Positions 16,288 to 23,575 of a stretch of 37,511 bases of DNA are shown one piece after another. The notes under the pieces were generated by a model. The model was not told the origin of the DNA. It saw nothing but the letters and a program-made list of their open reading frames with translations, and searched no databases. Source of the DNA: JAAZZIT01 sp964480525 (GTDB lineage Bacteria > Bacillota > Clostridia > Oscillospirales > Ruminococcaceae); the NCBI GenBank assembly GCA_964480525.1, contig CAYZOV010000016.1, forward strand, positions 1 through 37,511. Direction: 5' to 3'. Numbering within the stretch: the stretch's first letter is position 1; each line of letters starts with the position of its first letter. A program made the translations under genes and the position numbers.

Positions 16288-16709
16288 TATTGCTCACCAC
16301 CCATTTCCTTTTTAACAAACTTACATTTTACAGGGAGCTTATGCATTGCAAGTCTCATAGCTTCTCTTGCAACTTCTTCGCTTACGCCTGCGATTTCAAA
16401 CATAACTCTGCCCGGCTTTACTACTGCAACCCAGTATTCAGGTGAACCTTTACCTGAACCCATTCGAGTTTCAGCTGGCTTTTCAGTAATTGGCTTGTCT
16501 GGGAAAATCTTAATCCAAACCTGACCGCCTCTCTTGATGTATCTTGTCATAGCGATACGGGCTGCCTCAATCTGGTTAGAAGTAATCCAAGCCGGTGACA
16601 ATGCCTGAAGTCCGTACTCACCGTAGGTAACTGTGTTACCTCTCATAGCCTTACCGGTCATTCTTCCTCTGTGTACTCTTCTGTACTTAACTCTCTTTGG
16701 AAGTAGCAT
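16287..16709 (-). CDS. rplP: 50S ribosomal protein L16
   Basis: The 140-residue protein begins MLLPKRVKYRRVHRGRMTGK and carries GEYGLQALSPAWITSNQIEA and GRVMFEIAGVSEEVAREAMR. L16 helps shape the A-site tRNA path. Its ATG overlaps the rpsC stop by one base, and its own stop overlaps the rpmC start likewise, so rpsC-rplP-rpmC form a coupled trio. Confidence 0.98.
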   Translation of the reverse strand: MLLPKRVKYRRVHRGRMTGKAMRGNTVTYGEYGLQALSPAWITSNQIEAARIAMTRYIKRGGQVWIKIFPDKPITEKPAETRMGSGKGSPEYWVAVVKPGRVMFEIAGVSEEVAREAMRLAMHKLPVKCKFVKKEMGGEQ

Positions 16710-17443
16710 TATTTGTTACCCCCTTCTCTATTTTCTCTAGGACGTCTGTTCTGTGGCTTTCTGTCGTTGTTGCGACGCTTTCTTTCAGGTCTGTCGTTAG
16801 TCTTGCTAACTTCGCCCTTGAGAACTTCGCCTCTGTAAATCCAAACCTTTACGCCGATACGTCCATAGGTTGTGTGTGCTTCTGCTGTACCGTAGTCAAT
16901 GTCAGCTCTGATTGTCTGAAGCGGAATTGTACCTTCGTGGTATGTTTCTGCTCTTGCGATTTCTGCTCCACCAAGACGACCTGAAACTCTTGTCTTGATA
17001 CCCTTTGCTCCGAGCTTCATAGCTCTGCCGATTGCCTGCTTAGTTGCTCTTCTGAAAGAAATTCTGTTCTCGAGGTCGAGAGCGATTTTTTCAGCAACAA
17101 GCTGTGCGTCGAGGTCAGGTGACTTAACCTCAATAATGTTTAATACTACTGGCTTACCAATCATCTTTTCAACGTCAGCACGAAGCTTTTCGATTTCAGC
17201 TCCGCCTCTGCCGATTACAAGACCCGGCTTAGCACAATGAATGTGAATTTTAACTTTATCTGCAAATCTTTCAATCTCAATGCGTGGAACACCTGCTGAA
17301 TACAAGCTCTTCTTGATGAAGTTTCTAACGTTGTAGTCTTCTACAAGTGTGTCGCCGAAAGTGCTTTTATTTGCAAACCAGCGGGAATCCCAATTCTTAA
17401 TTACTCCGACACGAAGTCCATGTGGGTTTACTTTCTGGCCCAT
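16709..17443 (-). CDS. rpsC: 30S ribosomal protein S3
   Basis: The 244-residue protein starts MGQKVNPHGLRVGVIKNWDS. It has a type II KH domain with HCAKPGLVIGRGGAEIEKLR (the GxxG loop is GRGG) and the C-terminal IDYGTAEAHTTYGRIGVKVW. A basic, Arg/Asn-rich tail of about 30 residues follows. S3 lines the mRNA entry channel and has helicase activity. It is 20 bp after rplV. Confidence 0.98.
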   Translation of the reverse strand: MGQKVNPHGLRVGVIKNWDSRWFANKSTFGDTLVEDYNVRNFIKKSLYSAGVPRIEIERFADKVKIHIHCAKPGLVIGRGGAEIEKLRADVEKMIGKPVVLNIIEVKSPDLDAQLVAEKIALDLENRISFRRATKQAIGRAMKLGAKGIKTRVSGRLGGAEIARAETYHEGTIPLQTIRADIDYGTAEAHTTYGRIGVKVWIYRGEVLKGEVSKTNDRPERKRRNNDRKPQNRRPRENREGGNK

Positions 17444-17463
17444 AGTTTACCTCCTCTTTCAGC

Positions 17464-17799
17464 TTATTCCTTTTCCTTGAGAACAATCGTAACGTGTGAT
17501 GTTCTCTTCAGGATTCTGTATGCTCTGCCCTGTGCTCTTGGCATAATTCTCTTCATAATAGGACCTGGACAAACGTAGCACTCAGCAACATAGAGGTTGT
17601 TTTTATCCATGTTGTGGTTGTTTTCTGCGTTTGCAGCAGCCGATTTAAGAAGCTTTTCAAGATATTCACAAGCAGCCTTTGGTGTGTGCTTTACTGTTGC
17701 CATTGCAACATCGTAATCTTTTCCTCTGATAAGGTCAAGAACAATCTGAACCTTACGAGGAGCAATACGAGCGTTTCTAAGAATTGCTCTTGCTTCCAT
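17464..17799 (-). CDS. rplV: 50S ribosomal protein L22
   Basis: The 111-residue protein carries ARIAPRKVQIVLDLIRGKDY, the beta-hairpin region YVCPGPIMKRIMPRAQGRAY and the end RILKRTSHVTIVLKEKE. The extended hairpin lines the exit tunnel and is a site of macrolide-resistance changes; nothing unusual is seen there. It is 20 bp after rpsS. Confidence 0.98.
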   Translation of the reverse strand: MEARAILRNARIAPRKVQIVLDLIRGKDYDVAMATVKHTPKAACEYLEKLLKSAAANAENNHNMDKNNLYVAECYVCPGPIMKRIMPRAQGRAYRILKRTSHVTIVLKEKE

Positions 17800-17819
17800 T
17801 TGAATTTCCTCCTTCCGGC

Positions 17820-18104
17820 CTATCTCTTACCATTGTTTGAGGTCTTTGAACCTGCGTGGCCCTTATAAGTTCTTGTCGGTGCAAACTCTCCGAGTTTATG
17901 TCCAACCATATCTTCAGTTACATAAACAGGAACGTGCTTGCGTCCGTCGTGAACAGCGAATGTATGACCAACGAAATCAGGGAAAATTGTTGAAGCTCTG
18001 CTCCAAGTCTTGAGAACTTTCTTTTCGCCTGTTTCGTTCATAGCTTTAACTCTCTTCAAGAGAACCTCCTGAACGTAAGGTCCCTTTTTAATAGATCTAC
18101 CCAT
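17820..18104 (-). CDS. rpsS: 30S ribosomal protein S19
   Basis: The 94-residue protein has MGRSIKKGPYVQEVLLKRV, WSRASTIFPDFVGHTFAVHD and GRKHVPVYVTEDMVGHKLGE followed by FAPTRTYKGHAG. These are the S19 signatures. S19 sits in the 30S head next to S13. It is 21 bp after rplB. Confidence 0.98.
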   Translation of the reverse strand: MGRSIKKGPYVQEVLLKRVKAMNETGEKKVLKTWSRASTIFPDFVGHTFAVHDGRKHVPVYVTEDMVGHKLGEFAPTRTYKGHAGSKTSNNGKR

Positions 18105-18125
18105 CTTACATCTGCCTCCTTTCGA

Positions 18126-18959
18126 TTACTTACCGTTTCTGCGTTTAACGATAAACTTATCTGAACGGTGATGCTTAGCACGAGTCTTGTAACCAAGAGT
18201 TGGCTTACCCCAAGGTGTAACTGGTGATGGACGACCTACCGGTGACTTACCTTCACCACCACCGTGAGGGTGGTCGCAAGGGTTCATTACAGAACCTCTA
18301 ACTGTTGGTCTCCAACCCATATGACGTTTTCTACCTGCTTTACCGAGGTTTACGTTTTCGTGATCGAGATTTCCTACCTGACCGATGGTTGCCATACAGT
18401 TGATAGCAATCTTTCTCATTTCGCCTGATGGTAATCTTACAAGTGCATAATTTTCTTCCTTACCCATAAGCTGAGCCATATTTCCAGCTGAACGAACAAG
18501 CTGTGCACCCTTACCCGGGTAAAGCTCAATGTTGTGGATGAAAGTACCTGTTGGGATGTTTGCGAGTGCGAGTGCGTTACCTGGCTTGATGTCAGCGTCA
18601 GCACCTGCTCTGATTGTATCACCAACTGAAAGTCCGTTTGGTGCGAGAATGTATCTCTTTTCGCCGTCTTCATACTGTACAAGAGCGATAAATGCTGAAC
18701 GGTTTGGGTCGTACTCGATTGTGAGAACTGTTGCGTTCATTCCAAGTTTATTTCTCTTGAAGTCGATAACACGGTATTTTCTTCTTGCTCCGCCGCCTCT
18801 ATGACGTACTGTAATTCTTCCGTAGCTGTTTCTGCCTGAATTCTTCTTAAGTGGTTCAAGCAAGCTCTTTTCCGGAGCAACCTTTGACAAACCTGAGTAA
18901 TCGGTAACTGTCATACCACGTCTACCGGCTGTCGTTGGCTTGTAGCTCTTAATTGCCAT
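18126..18959 (-). CDS. rplB: 50S ribosomal protein L2
   Basis: The 277-residue protein has the OB-type N-terminal RNA-binding domain (GRITVRHRGGGARRKYRVID) and the C-terminal signature PCDHPHGGGEGKSPVGRPSP, which holds the conserved His important for peptidyl transferase assembly. The length is standard. It is separated from rplW by 94 bp that contain only small hairpins. Confidence 0.99.
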   Translation of the reverse strand: MAIKSYKPTTAGRRGMTVTDYSGLSKVAPEKSLLEPLKKNSGRNSYGRITVRHRGGGARRKYRVIDFKRNKLGMNATVLTIEYDPNRSAFIALVQYEDGEKRYILAPNGLSVGDTIRAGADADIKPGNALALANIPTGTFIHNIELYPGKGAQLVRSAGNMAQLMGKEENYALVRLPSGEMRKIAINCMATIGQVGNLDHENVNLGKAGRKRHMGWRPTVRGSVMNPCDHPHGGGEGKSPVGRPSPVTPWGKPTLGYKTRAKHHRSDKFIVKRRNGK

Positions 18960-19053
18960 TAAATTTTCACTCCTTCTGAGGTTTTGCGAAAAGCCTTTAG
19001 CTTTCCATACTTACACGCTTAAATCTTAGCGTCTTCCGTTTTATACGGGAAAC

Positions 19054-19350
19054 TTACATAAGTCCGTCAAAGAATTCGATTGTCTTTTCGCCTTCTGCAA
19101 GTGTTACGATTGCTTTTTTCCAGTCCGGTCTGAAGCCAACGCTTCTGCCCATTCTCTTTTCCTTGCCCTTAACGTTGATTGTGTTTACCTTAGCAACCTT
19201 AACTCCGAAAAGTTCTTCAACTGCCTTAGCAATTTCAATCTTGTTAGCATTCTTAGCAACCTTGAAAGTATACTTGTTCATCTGCAAAGCGTCCATTGAA
19301 GCTTCTGTGATGATTGGCTTGAGGATAATGTCCTGTGCTGTCTTAATCAT
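19054..19350 (-). CDS. rplW: 50S ribosomal protein L23
   Basis: The 98-residue protein has ILKPIITEASMDALQMNKYT, EELFGVKVAKVNTINVKGKE and GFRPDWKKAIVTLAEGEKTI. L23 is the exit-tunnel docking site for trigger factor and SRP. Its ATG overlaps the rplD stop by one base (TAATG), suggesting translational coupling. Confidence 0.98.
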   Translation of the reverse strand: MIKTAQDIILKPIITEASMDALQMNKYTFKVAKNANKIEIAKAVEELFGVKVAKVNTINVKGKEKRMGRSVGFRPDWKKAIVTLAEGEKTIEFFDGLM

Positions 19351-19973
19351 TACGCATATACCTCCTCAATTTTAGCAACTGCATCCTGTGAAACTACAAA
19401 CTTGTCGTAGTTAAGGATATCATATACGTTGAGTGTGTTTACAAGAGTTGCCTTAACGCCCGGGATGTTTGATGCACTCTTGATAACCTTTGCATCAACC
19501 TCCGGCATAACGATGAGTGCCTTACCCTCAACATTGAGAGCCTTGAGCATATCAACGATAGCCTTTGTCTTGAACTGGTCAAGTGCAATCTTGTCTACTA
19601 CTACGATTTCATTTTCCATAGCCTTTGAAGAAAGCGCAGACTTCATAGCAAGTCTCTTTTCCTTCTTGTTGAGAGAATAGCCGTAATCTCTAGGCTTTGG
19701 TCCGAGAGCAACACCACCGTGTACCCACTGAGGAGCTCTGATAGAACCCTGTCTAGCGTGGCCTGTTCCCTTCTGTCTCCAAGGCTTTCTACCGCCGCCG
19801 CTTACTTCTGTTCTTGTAAGAGTTGACTGTGTGCCTTGTCTCTGGTTTGCAAGGTAATTAACTACCATTGCGTGCATAATTGCTTTATTTGGTTCGATAC
19901 CGAAAACTGCATCGTTAAGCTCAGTGTCAGCAACCTGCTTGCCTGTCATATCAAAAACTGAAACCTTTGGCAT
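19350..19973 (-). CDS. rplD: 50S ribosomal protein L4
   Basis: The 207-residue protein begins MPKVSVFDMTGKQVADTEL and carries the tunnel loop RKPWRQKGTGHARQGSIRAP. In E. coli free L4 represses its own operon by acting on the S10 leader, which is relevant to the attenuator-like leader at 21059-21403. I start at ATG 19973 because GGAGGAAGTA lies just upstream; the in-frame ATG at 19991 lies over the rplC stop and before this ribosome binding site. Confidence 0.98.
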   Translation of the reverse strand: MPKVSVFDMTGKQVADTELNDAVFGIEPNKAIMHAMVVNYLANQRQGTQSTLTRTEVSGGGRKPWRQKGTGHARQGSIRAPQWVHGGVALGPKPRDYGYSLNKKEKRLAMKSALSSKAMENEIVVVDKIALDQFKTKAIVDMLKALNVEGKALIVMPEVDAKVIKSASNIPGVKATLVNTLNVYDILNYDKFVVSQDAVAKIEEVYA

Positions 19974-19990
19974 ATTACTTCCTCCTTCCA

Positions 19991-20626
19991 CTAAGCCTTC
20001 TTAACGCAATCACAAATTGTAACTGTTCCGCCCTTAGGACCCGGAATAGCACCCTTAATTGCGATAAGGTTATTTTCTGCGTCTACCTTAACAACTTCGA
20101 GGTTCTGAATTGTAACTCTTTCAGCACCCATATGTCCAGGCATACCCTTACCCTTGTAAATTCTTGAAGGTGAAGAGCAAGCACCCATTGAGCCTGCGTG
20201 TCTGTGTACAGGACCCGAACCGTGTGTTTCCTTAATTCTTGAGTTGTTGTGACGCTTGATTGTACCTGCGTAGCCCTTACCCTTGCTTGTTCCGCAAACA
20301 TCAACGATGTCGCCTTCAGCAAATGTATCAGCCTTTACAATGTCGCCTACGTTTACTGTTGAGATGTCGTCAAGTCTGAATTCCTTGAGTGTTCTCTTCA
20401 AAGCAACGTCTGCCTTCTTAAAATGTCCAGCGAGAGGCTTGTTCACTCTCTTTGCTCTGATTTCGCCGAAACCGAGCTGTACAGCCTCGTATCCGTCATT
20501 GTCAACAGTTTTCTTCTGTACAACAACGCAAGGGCCTGCCTCTACAACTGTTACAGGAATTACCTTTCCTGTTTCATCGAAAATCTGCGTCATACCGATT
20601 TTCTTTCCGATGATTCCCTTCTGCAT
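19991..20626 (-). CDS. rplC: 50S ribosomal protein L3
   Basis: The 211-residue protein starts MQKGIIGKKIGMTQIFDETG and has the core CGTSKGKGYAGTIKRHN and RIYKGKGMPGHMGAERVTIQ. L3 is an early-assembly protein reaching the peptidyl transferase centre. A strong AGGAGG precedes the start. The 117 bp between rpsJ and rplC hold several alternative hairpins. Confidence 0.98.
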   Translation of the reverse strand: MQKGIIGKKIGMTQIFDETGKVIPVTVVEAGPCVVVQKKTVDNDGYEAVQLGFGEIRAKRVNKPLAGHFKKADVALKRTLKEFRLDDISTVNVGDIVKADTFAEGDIVDVCGTSKGKGYAGTIKRHNNSRIKETHGSGPVHRHAGSMGACSSPSRIYKGKGMPGHMGAERVTIQNLEVVKVDAENNLIAIKGAIPGPKGGTVTICDCVKKA

Positions 20627-20712
20627 AATTTTTCCTCCTAAATTTGTCTTTGTTTCAAGACAAGGTTATTGGTTGAGATAAATCCCAACATGACCTGCGT
20701 GAGCATCATTTT

Positions 20713-20756
20713 GAAATCGAACATTTACGATTTCCTTTGGAAATTACTTGATTTCC
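20713..20756 (-). repeat. Overlapping short hairpins between rpsJ and rplC
   Basis: Three short stems share arms: 20713-20719 with 20728-20734 (7 bp), 20730-20735 with 20739-20744 (6 bp, loop 3) and 20739-20744 with 20751-20756 (6 bp, spanning the rpsJ stop). Only one or two can form at once. They are perfect but short and might occur by chance in AT-rich sequence. Confidence 0.4.
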
Positions 20757-21058
20757 ATTACGATGTCAACACCAGCAGGAAGTTCAAGGTTTTCGAGAGC
20801 TGATGTAGTTTCAGCTGTTGGTCTGAGAACGTCGATGAGTCTCTTGTGAGTTCTGAGTTCAAACTGTTCTCTGCTGTCCTTGTACTTGTGAACAGCTCTG
20901 AGGATTGTGATGATTTCCTTGTCTGTCGGAAGTGGGATTGGACCACTAACCTTAGCGCCTGAACGCTTAGCAGCATCAACAATCTTAGCAGCAGCAGCGT
21001 CTACAACTGCGTGTTCGTAACCCTTGATTTTGATTCTGATTTTTTCATTGACTGCCAT
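20744..21058 (-). CDS. rpsJ: 30S ribosomal protein S10 (NusE)
   Basis: The 104-residue protein has KIRIKIKGYEHAVVDAAAAK, SGPIPLPTDKEIITILRAVH and the signature RTHKRLIDVLRPT. S10 also works as NusE in transcription antitermination. It is the first gene of the supercluster. AAGGAGGCGAAACAAATG gives a strong ribosome binding site. A structured leader of about 345 nt with an internal terminator precedes it. Confidence 0.98.
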   Translation of the reverse strand: MAVNEKIRIKIKGYEHAVVDAAAAKIVDAAKRSGAKVSGPIPLPTDKEIITILRAVHKYKDSREQFELRTHKRLIDVLRPTAETTSALENLELPAGVDIVMEIK

Positions 21059-21403
21059 TTGTTTCGCCTCCTTAGTGCATGAGTTGTTGTTGGAGGGCTT
21101 TGTATTTCCGAAAGCTTTGAAAACGGCTCAACTACTTTACAACGTTTCCGTGTGTTTCGTGGGTTTTCATAAAAAAATCCGAAAAAACTTTCGTTTTTCG
21201 GAACGCCGTCAATAGCCTTTTAGTATTCGCAAACGCATAAGAAACCCGTCTTTTGACAGACCTCTTTCGCAAGAAGCATTCGCACAACACTTGTGTCGGT
21301 ATTACAGTCGCCCGGTTTAAAATCGGACATACTCCACGGAAATTACCTGACCTACCGTCAGCAACCTTCCGTTTCATCGCATATCATTTATTGCAGTCAC
21401 GCA
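21059..21403 (-). ncRNA. Structured 5' leader of the S10 operon, probable attenuator
   Basis: Between the predicted transcription start (~21403) and rpsJ the minus-strand RNA can form several stable hairpins. These are 21347-21361 (CTGAC/GTCAG) closed by GGAA/TTCC outside it, 21283-21295 (CACAA/TTGTG), 21261-21276 (six pairs with a GCGA GNRA loop) and 21246-21259 (CTGTC/GACGG with an AAAA loop). A clear intrinsic terminator follows at 21171-21202. Terminated transcripts would end about 110 nt before rpsJ. The likely function is feedback control of the ribosomal operon, by L4 or another product; this is inference. The stretch holds no convincing gene. Confidence 0.75.
21171..21202 (-). terminator. 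Intrinsic terminator inside the S10 leader
   Basis: On the minus strand TCCGAAAAAC pairs with GTTTTTTCGGA around a GAAA loop (one bulged T), followed by seven T (complement of 21171-21177). It lies between promoter and first gene, so full-length operon transcription needs readthrough or antitermination. Confidence 0.85.
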
Positions 21404-21409
21404 AGATAT

Positions 21410-21438
21410 ATTATAACACGCCAAACCCCATAAAGCAA
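21410..21438 (-). promoter_or_regulatory. SigA promoter of the S10-spc-alpha supercluster
   Basis: On the minus strand TTGCTT (complement of 21433-21438) and a perfect TATAAT (complement of 21410-21415) are 17 bp apart. Transcription should start near 21403. The -35 lies within the loop of a 10-bp-armed inverted repeat. Confidence 0.8.
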
Positions 21439-21450
21439 GAGTTTGGCGTG
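21417..21450. repeat. Perfect 10-bp inverted repeat over the S10 promoter
   Basis: CACGCCAAAC (21417-21426) and GTTTGGCGTG (21441-21450) are exact reverse complements with a 14-bp centre. The right part of the minus promoter spacer is one arm and the -35 is in the loop. On the plus strand a T-rich tract (ATTTTTCTCATTTTTT) follows, so it could also act as a terminator of plus-strand transcripts. The rest of 21451-21537 shows nothing recognisable. Confidence 0.7.
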
Positions 21451-21537
21451 ATTTTTCTCATTTTTTAACGTAGAATTTTTCGTTTGTTTTTCTTAAAAAT
21501 TTATGCACTTTGCACAAACCAGCGTCATTTCGACAAA

Positions 21538-22206
21538 TTACTTCAAATTTTCAAAAACTTCAGGTTTTTTAACGCTGTCCACCGAGTTTTGCTGTTTAAT
21601 TTCAATTCGATAGCTGTACTCCGTAATTTTGCCGTCCTGATTGTACCGGGAAATTTCGTCTAAATAAATAAATTCTCCCTCGTCGTCAAAGGCGAACGTG
21701 GTTTTAAATTCTTCAAGTTTACCCAGATTTTCCTCACCCGTAATCGCCGAAACCTCGTAAAAATAGGTGAACACGTTCCCCTCGGACTTTACGTCCCCTA
21801 GTTTTTCCGACGCAAAATACAAATAATCCTCGTCCGTCATGGGGTATCTCACGTCGGCGGTGTAGGTTTGATAATCGCTGTCGCTTTTTGTGATTTTTGA
21901 AATTTCTCCGTTTTCTTGGGTGTAAATTTCATATCCGTTGCAAAACTGAATATATCCGTCGCCTTCAAGGGTATAGGTGAAAATCCCCACTTCGTCATAC
22001 CGAAAGGTCAACGTCTGTTCGACCTCGTTAGTCAAATTGTTGGTCACAGTAATAACTCCGCTGTTCATCTGCGACAAAGTTTTTCTTGCGTTTTCAACAA
22101 GCTCCTGCCCTGCCACCTTTTCGTCCTCGATTTGACACCCCGAAAGTGCTGTTAAACCAAACCCTATTATAAATAGTATATTTGTAAACTTTCTTGCGAT
22201 TTTCAT
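21538..22206 (-). CDS. Lipoprotein of unknown function
   Basis: I do not recognise a specific family. The 222-residue product has a lipoprotein signal: a basic start (MKIARKF), a hydrophobic stretch and the lipobox LSGC with Cys24. The mature part is acidic and rich in beta-strand-like, Tyr/Thr-rich segments (TLTFRYDEVGIFTYTLEG, EYSYRIEIKQQ), as in outer-face lipoproteins that monitor or carry lipids or peptides. It lies 15 bp after a DUF4321-like membrane protein and is probably cotranscribed with it. No strong terminator is seen before the S10 promoter. Confidence 0.8.
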   Translation of the reverse strand: MKIARKFTNILFIIGFGLTALSGCQIEDEKVAGQELVENARKTLSQMNSGVITVTNNLTNEVEQTLTFRYDEVGIFTYTLEGDGYIQFCNGYEIYTQENGEISKITKSDSDYQTYTADVRYPMTDEDYLYFASEKLGDVKSEGNVFTYFYEVSAITGEENLGKLEEFKTTFAFDDEGEFIYLDEISRYNQDGKITEYSYRIEIKQQNSVDSVKKPEVFENLK

Positions 22207-22221
22207 TTAATTTTTTCTCCA

Positions 22222-22488
22222 TTACAAGCTTTTGCAAGTTTTACAGAAAATAAAAATCGAAAGTGCGATTGTAAAAATTTGCGCAATTGTCACGTCGATA
22301 ACAAACCCAAAGGTCAGTTTCAAAATCATCAAATCGATAGTCACCGATTCAATGCCCACGCTTTTGCCCCACGCAAGCCAGTTCAACGCACCTTTGCCCT
22401 GACAAATATAGCTTATGAAACTGCCCAAAATCGCACCTGCGAAAATGAAAAATATAAACGCAATCGTCTTTTTAAAATTCTTTCCCAT
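22222..22488 (-). CDS. Small membrane protein, DUF4321-like
   Basis: The 88-residue protein has two hydrophobic segments (about residues 9-30 and 58-83) separated by a short polar part with ALNWLAWGKSVGIESVTIDL and ILKLTFGFVIDVTI. That pattern resembles DUF4321 proteins of clostridia, whose function is unknown to me. The assignment is by pattern only. It is followed at 15 bp by a lipoprotein gene, and a terminator (22507-22537) separates it from the upstream yabR-like gene. Confidence 0.75.
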   Translation of the reverse strand: MGKNFKKTIAFIFFIFAGAILGSFISYICQGKGALNWLAWGKSVGIESVTIDLMILKLTFGFVIDVTIAQIFTIALSIFIFCKTCKSL

Positions 22489-22506
22489 AAAAATTCCTTT
22501 CGTTAA

Positions 22507-22537
22507 ACAAAAAGGCGAACCCTGTTTTCAGTCCGCC
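22507..22537 (-). terminator. Terminator after the yabR-like gene
   Basis: On the minus strand GGCGGACTG pairs imperfectly with CAGGGTTCGCC around AAAA, followed by TTTTTGTTT. This ends the yabP-yabQ-divIC-yabR transcript. Confidence 0.7.
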
Positions 22538-22583
22538 GTATTTGCATGAGTTAATGATTTTTTTAACTAAAATTTACAAAAAA

Positions 22584-23156
22584 TTATCTTCTTCTTTGTC
22601 TTGTTCTCTTTATGTCCTGAACATTTTTCAAATCCGAAAATCTTTCTTCGCTTGCCGCCTTAAATTTACTTAACATTTCCTCGAAATTTGCGTCTGACGA
22701 CGGGCCGTTCACGACGCCGTATCTATTCTGGAGAACCTCAAAATCTTTCGGCGGAGCATTTTTTGTGACATTTTTGCTTTTGTCAGACGGGCGATTCTGG
22801 GTTTTGTTGCCGTTTTTATCTCCGTTTTGGCGATACCCTCTGTTATCCCCGTGATTTTGTCTGCCATCGGTTTTTTTGTCGTTGCCGTTACGGTTGTTGA
22901 AATTTTTCCTCGGTCGTTCCTGTTGTGGCAACGCTTTTTTGATAGAAAGGCTGATTTTCCCCTCGTCCGTAACGTTTATAACCTTGACTTTAACCTGCTG
23001 ACCGACTTTCAGATGTTCGTTTATGTCGTTGACAAAAGTGTTTGAAACCTCGGAAATATGTACCATTCCCGTTTTGCCCTCGACCTCCACAAACGCTCCG
23101 AATTTTGTAATTTCACATACCTTGCCTTCATAGATTTTTCCGATTTCAAGCTGCAT
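22584..23156 (-). CDS. S1-domain RNA-binding protein (YabR-like)
   Basis: The 190-residue protein begins with one S1 domain (about residues 1-75): IGKIYEGKVCEITKFGAFVE, GMVHISEVSN and VKVKVINVTDEGKISLSIKK. A long Asn/Gly/Lys/Arg-rich, probably disordered region (about 80-135) follows, then a charged C-terminal helix ending RTRQRRR. In Bacillus yabR follows divIC, as here. The exact function is not established; an RNA- or ribosome-linked role is inferred from the S1 domain. The disordered tail is longer than in B. subtilis YabR, as is common in clostridia. It lies 82 bp after divIC. Confidence 0.85.
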   Translation of the reverse strand: MQLEIGKIYEGKVCEITKFGAFVEVEGKTGMVHISEVSNTFVNDINEHLKVGQQVKVKVINVTDEGKISLSIKKALPQQERPRKNFNNRNGNDKKTDGRQNHGDNRGYRQNGDKNGNKTQNRPSDKSKNVTKNAPPKDFEVLQNRYGVVNGPSSDANFEEMLSKFKAASEERFSDLKNVQDIKRTRQRRR

Positions 23157-23238
23157 AAAAATTCCTGCTTCTCCCTGTTTGAAAAATTTAATTTAAAACA
23201 GCACAAATTTTAAGAAAATGCGCTGTGAAAATTCACAC

Positions 23239-23559
23239 TTAATTTACACCCATTGCGTAATAACGTCTTTCGTTTGCGTAACCGTACCCCATTTTTTCAA
23301 TAGCAACACGTTCCATATACGCCTTTTCGTCCTCGGCGCTTAGCGCTCTGACAAGTTCGTCGTTTTCCTGTTGTGCTTCCGTAATTTCGTCACGGATTGT
23401 CTGCAAATTCGCTTCGGACTTAGAAATTTCCGCTTGTTGAGTAATTATGGAAATAATCGCATACACAATCAGCAAAACAATTATTGCAGTAAATGCAAAA
23501 TTTATCAAACCGCTGTTCTTTTTGTTTTTTGACTTAGTTGCCCTAGAGTTATCCGCCAC
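23239..23559 (-). CDS. divIC: Cell-division protein DivIC/FtsB family
   Basis: The 106-residue protein has a basic cytoplasmic N-terminus, one transmembrane segment (LINFAFTAIIVLLIVYAIIS) and an outer coiled coil (about residues 45-80), ending in the short FtsB-like motif YMERVAIEKMGYGYANERRY. It should act with FtsL and DivIB in septum formation. I start at GTG 23559 because GGAAG lies exactly 7 bp upstream. The alternative ATG 23586 overlaps yabQ by 11 bp and has no good ribosome binding site. The yabP-yabQ-divIC-yabR order is that of Bacillus. Confidence 0.88.
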   Translation of the reverse strand: MADNSRATKSKNKKNSGLINFAFTAIIVLLIVYAIISIITQQAEISKSEANLQTIRDEITEAQQENDELVRALSAEDEKAYMERVAIEKMGYGYANERRYYAMGVN

Positions 23560-23575
23560 AAAATCACTTCCTTTT

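Noticed and set aside
21132..21377. 81-codon frame inside the S10 leader
   Set aside because: Runs through the attenuator terminator, lacks a ribosome binding site and its sequence is explained by RNA hairpins.
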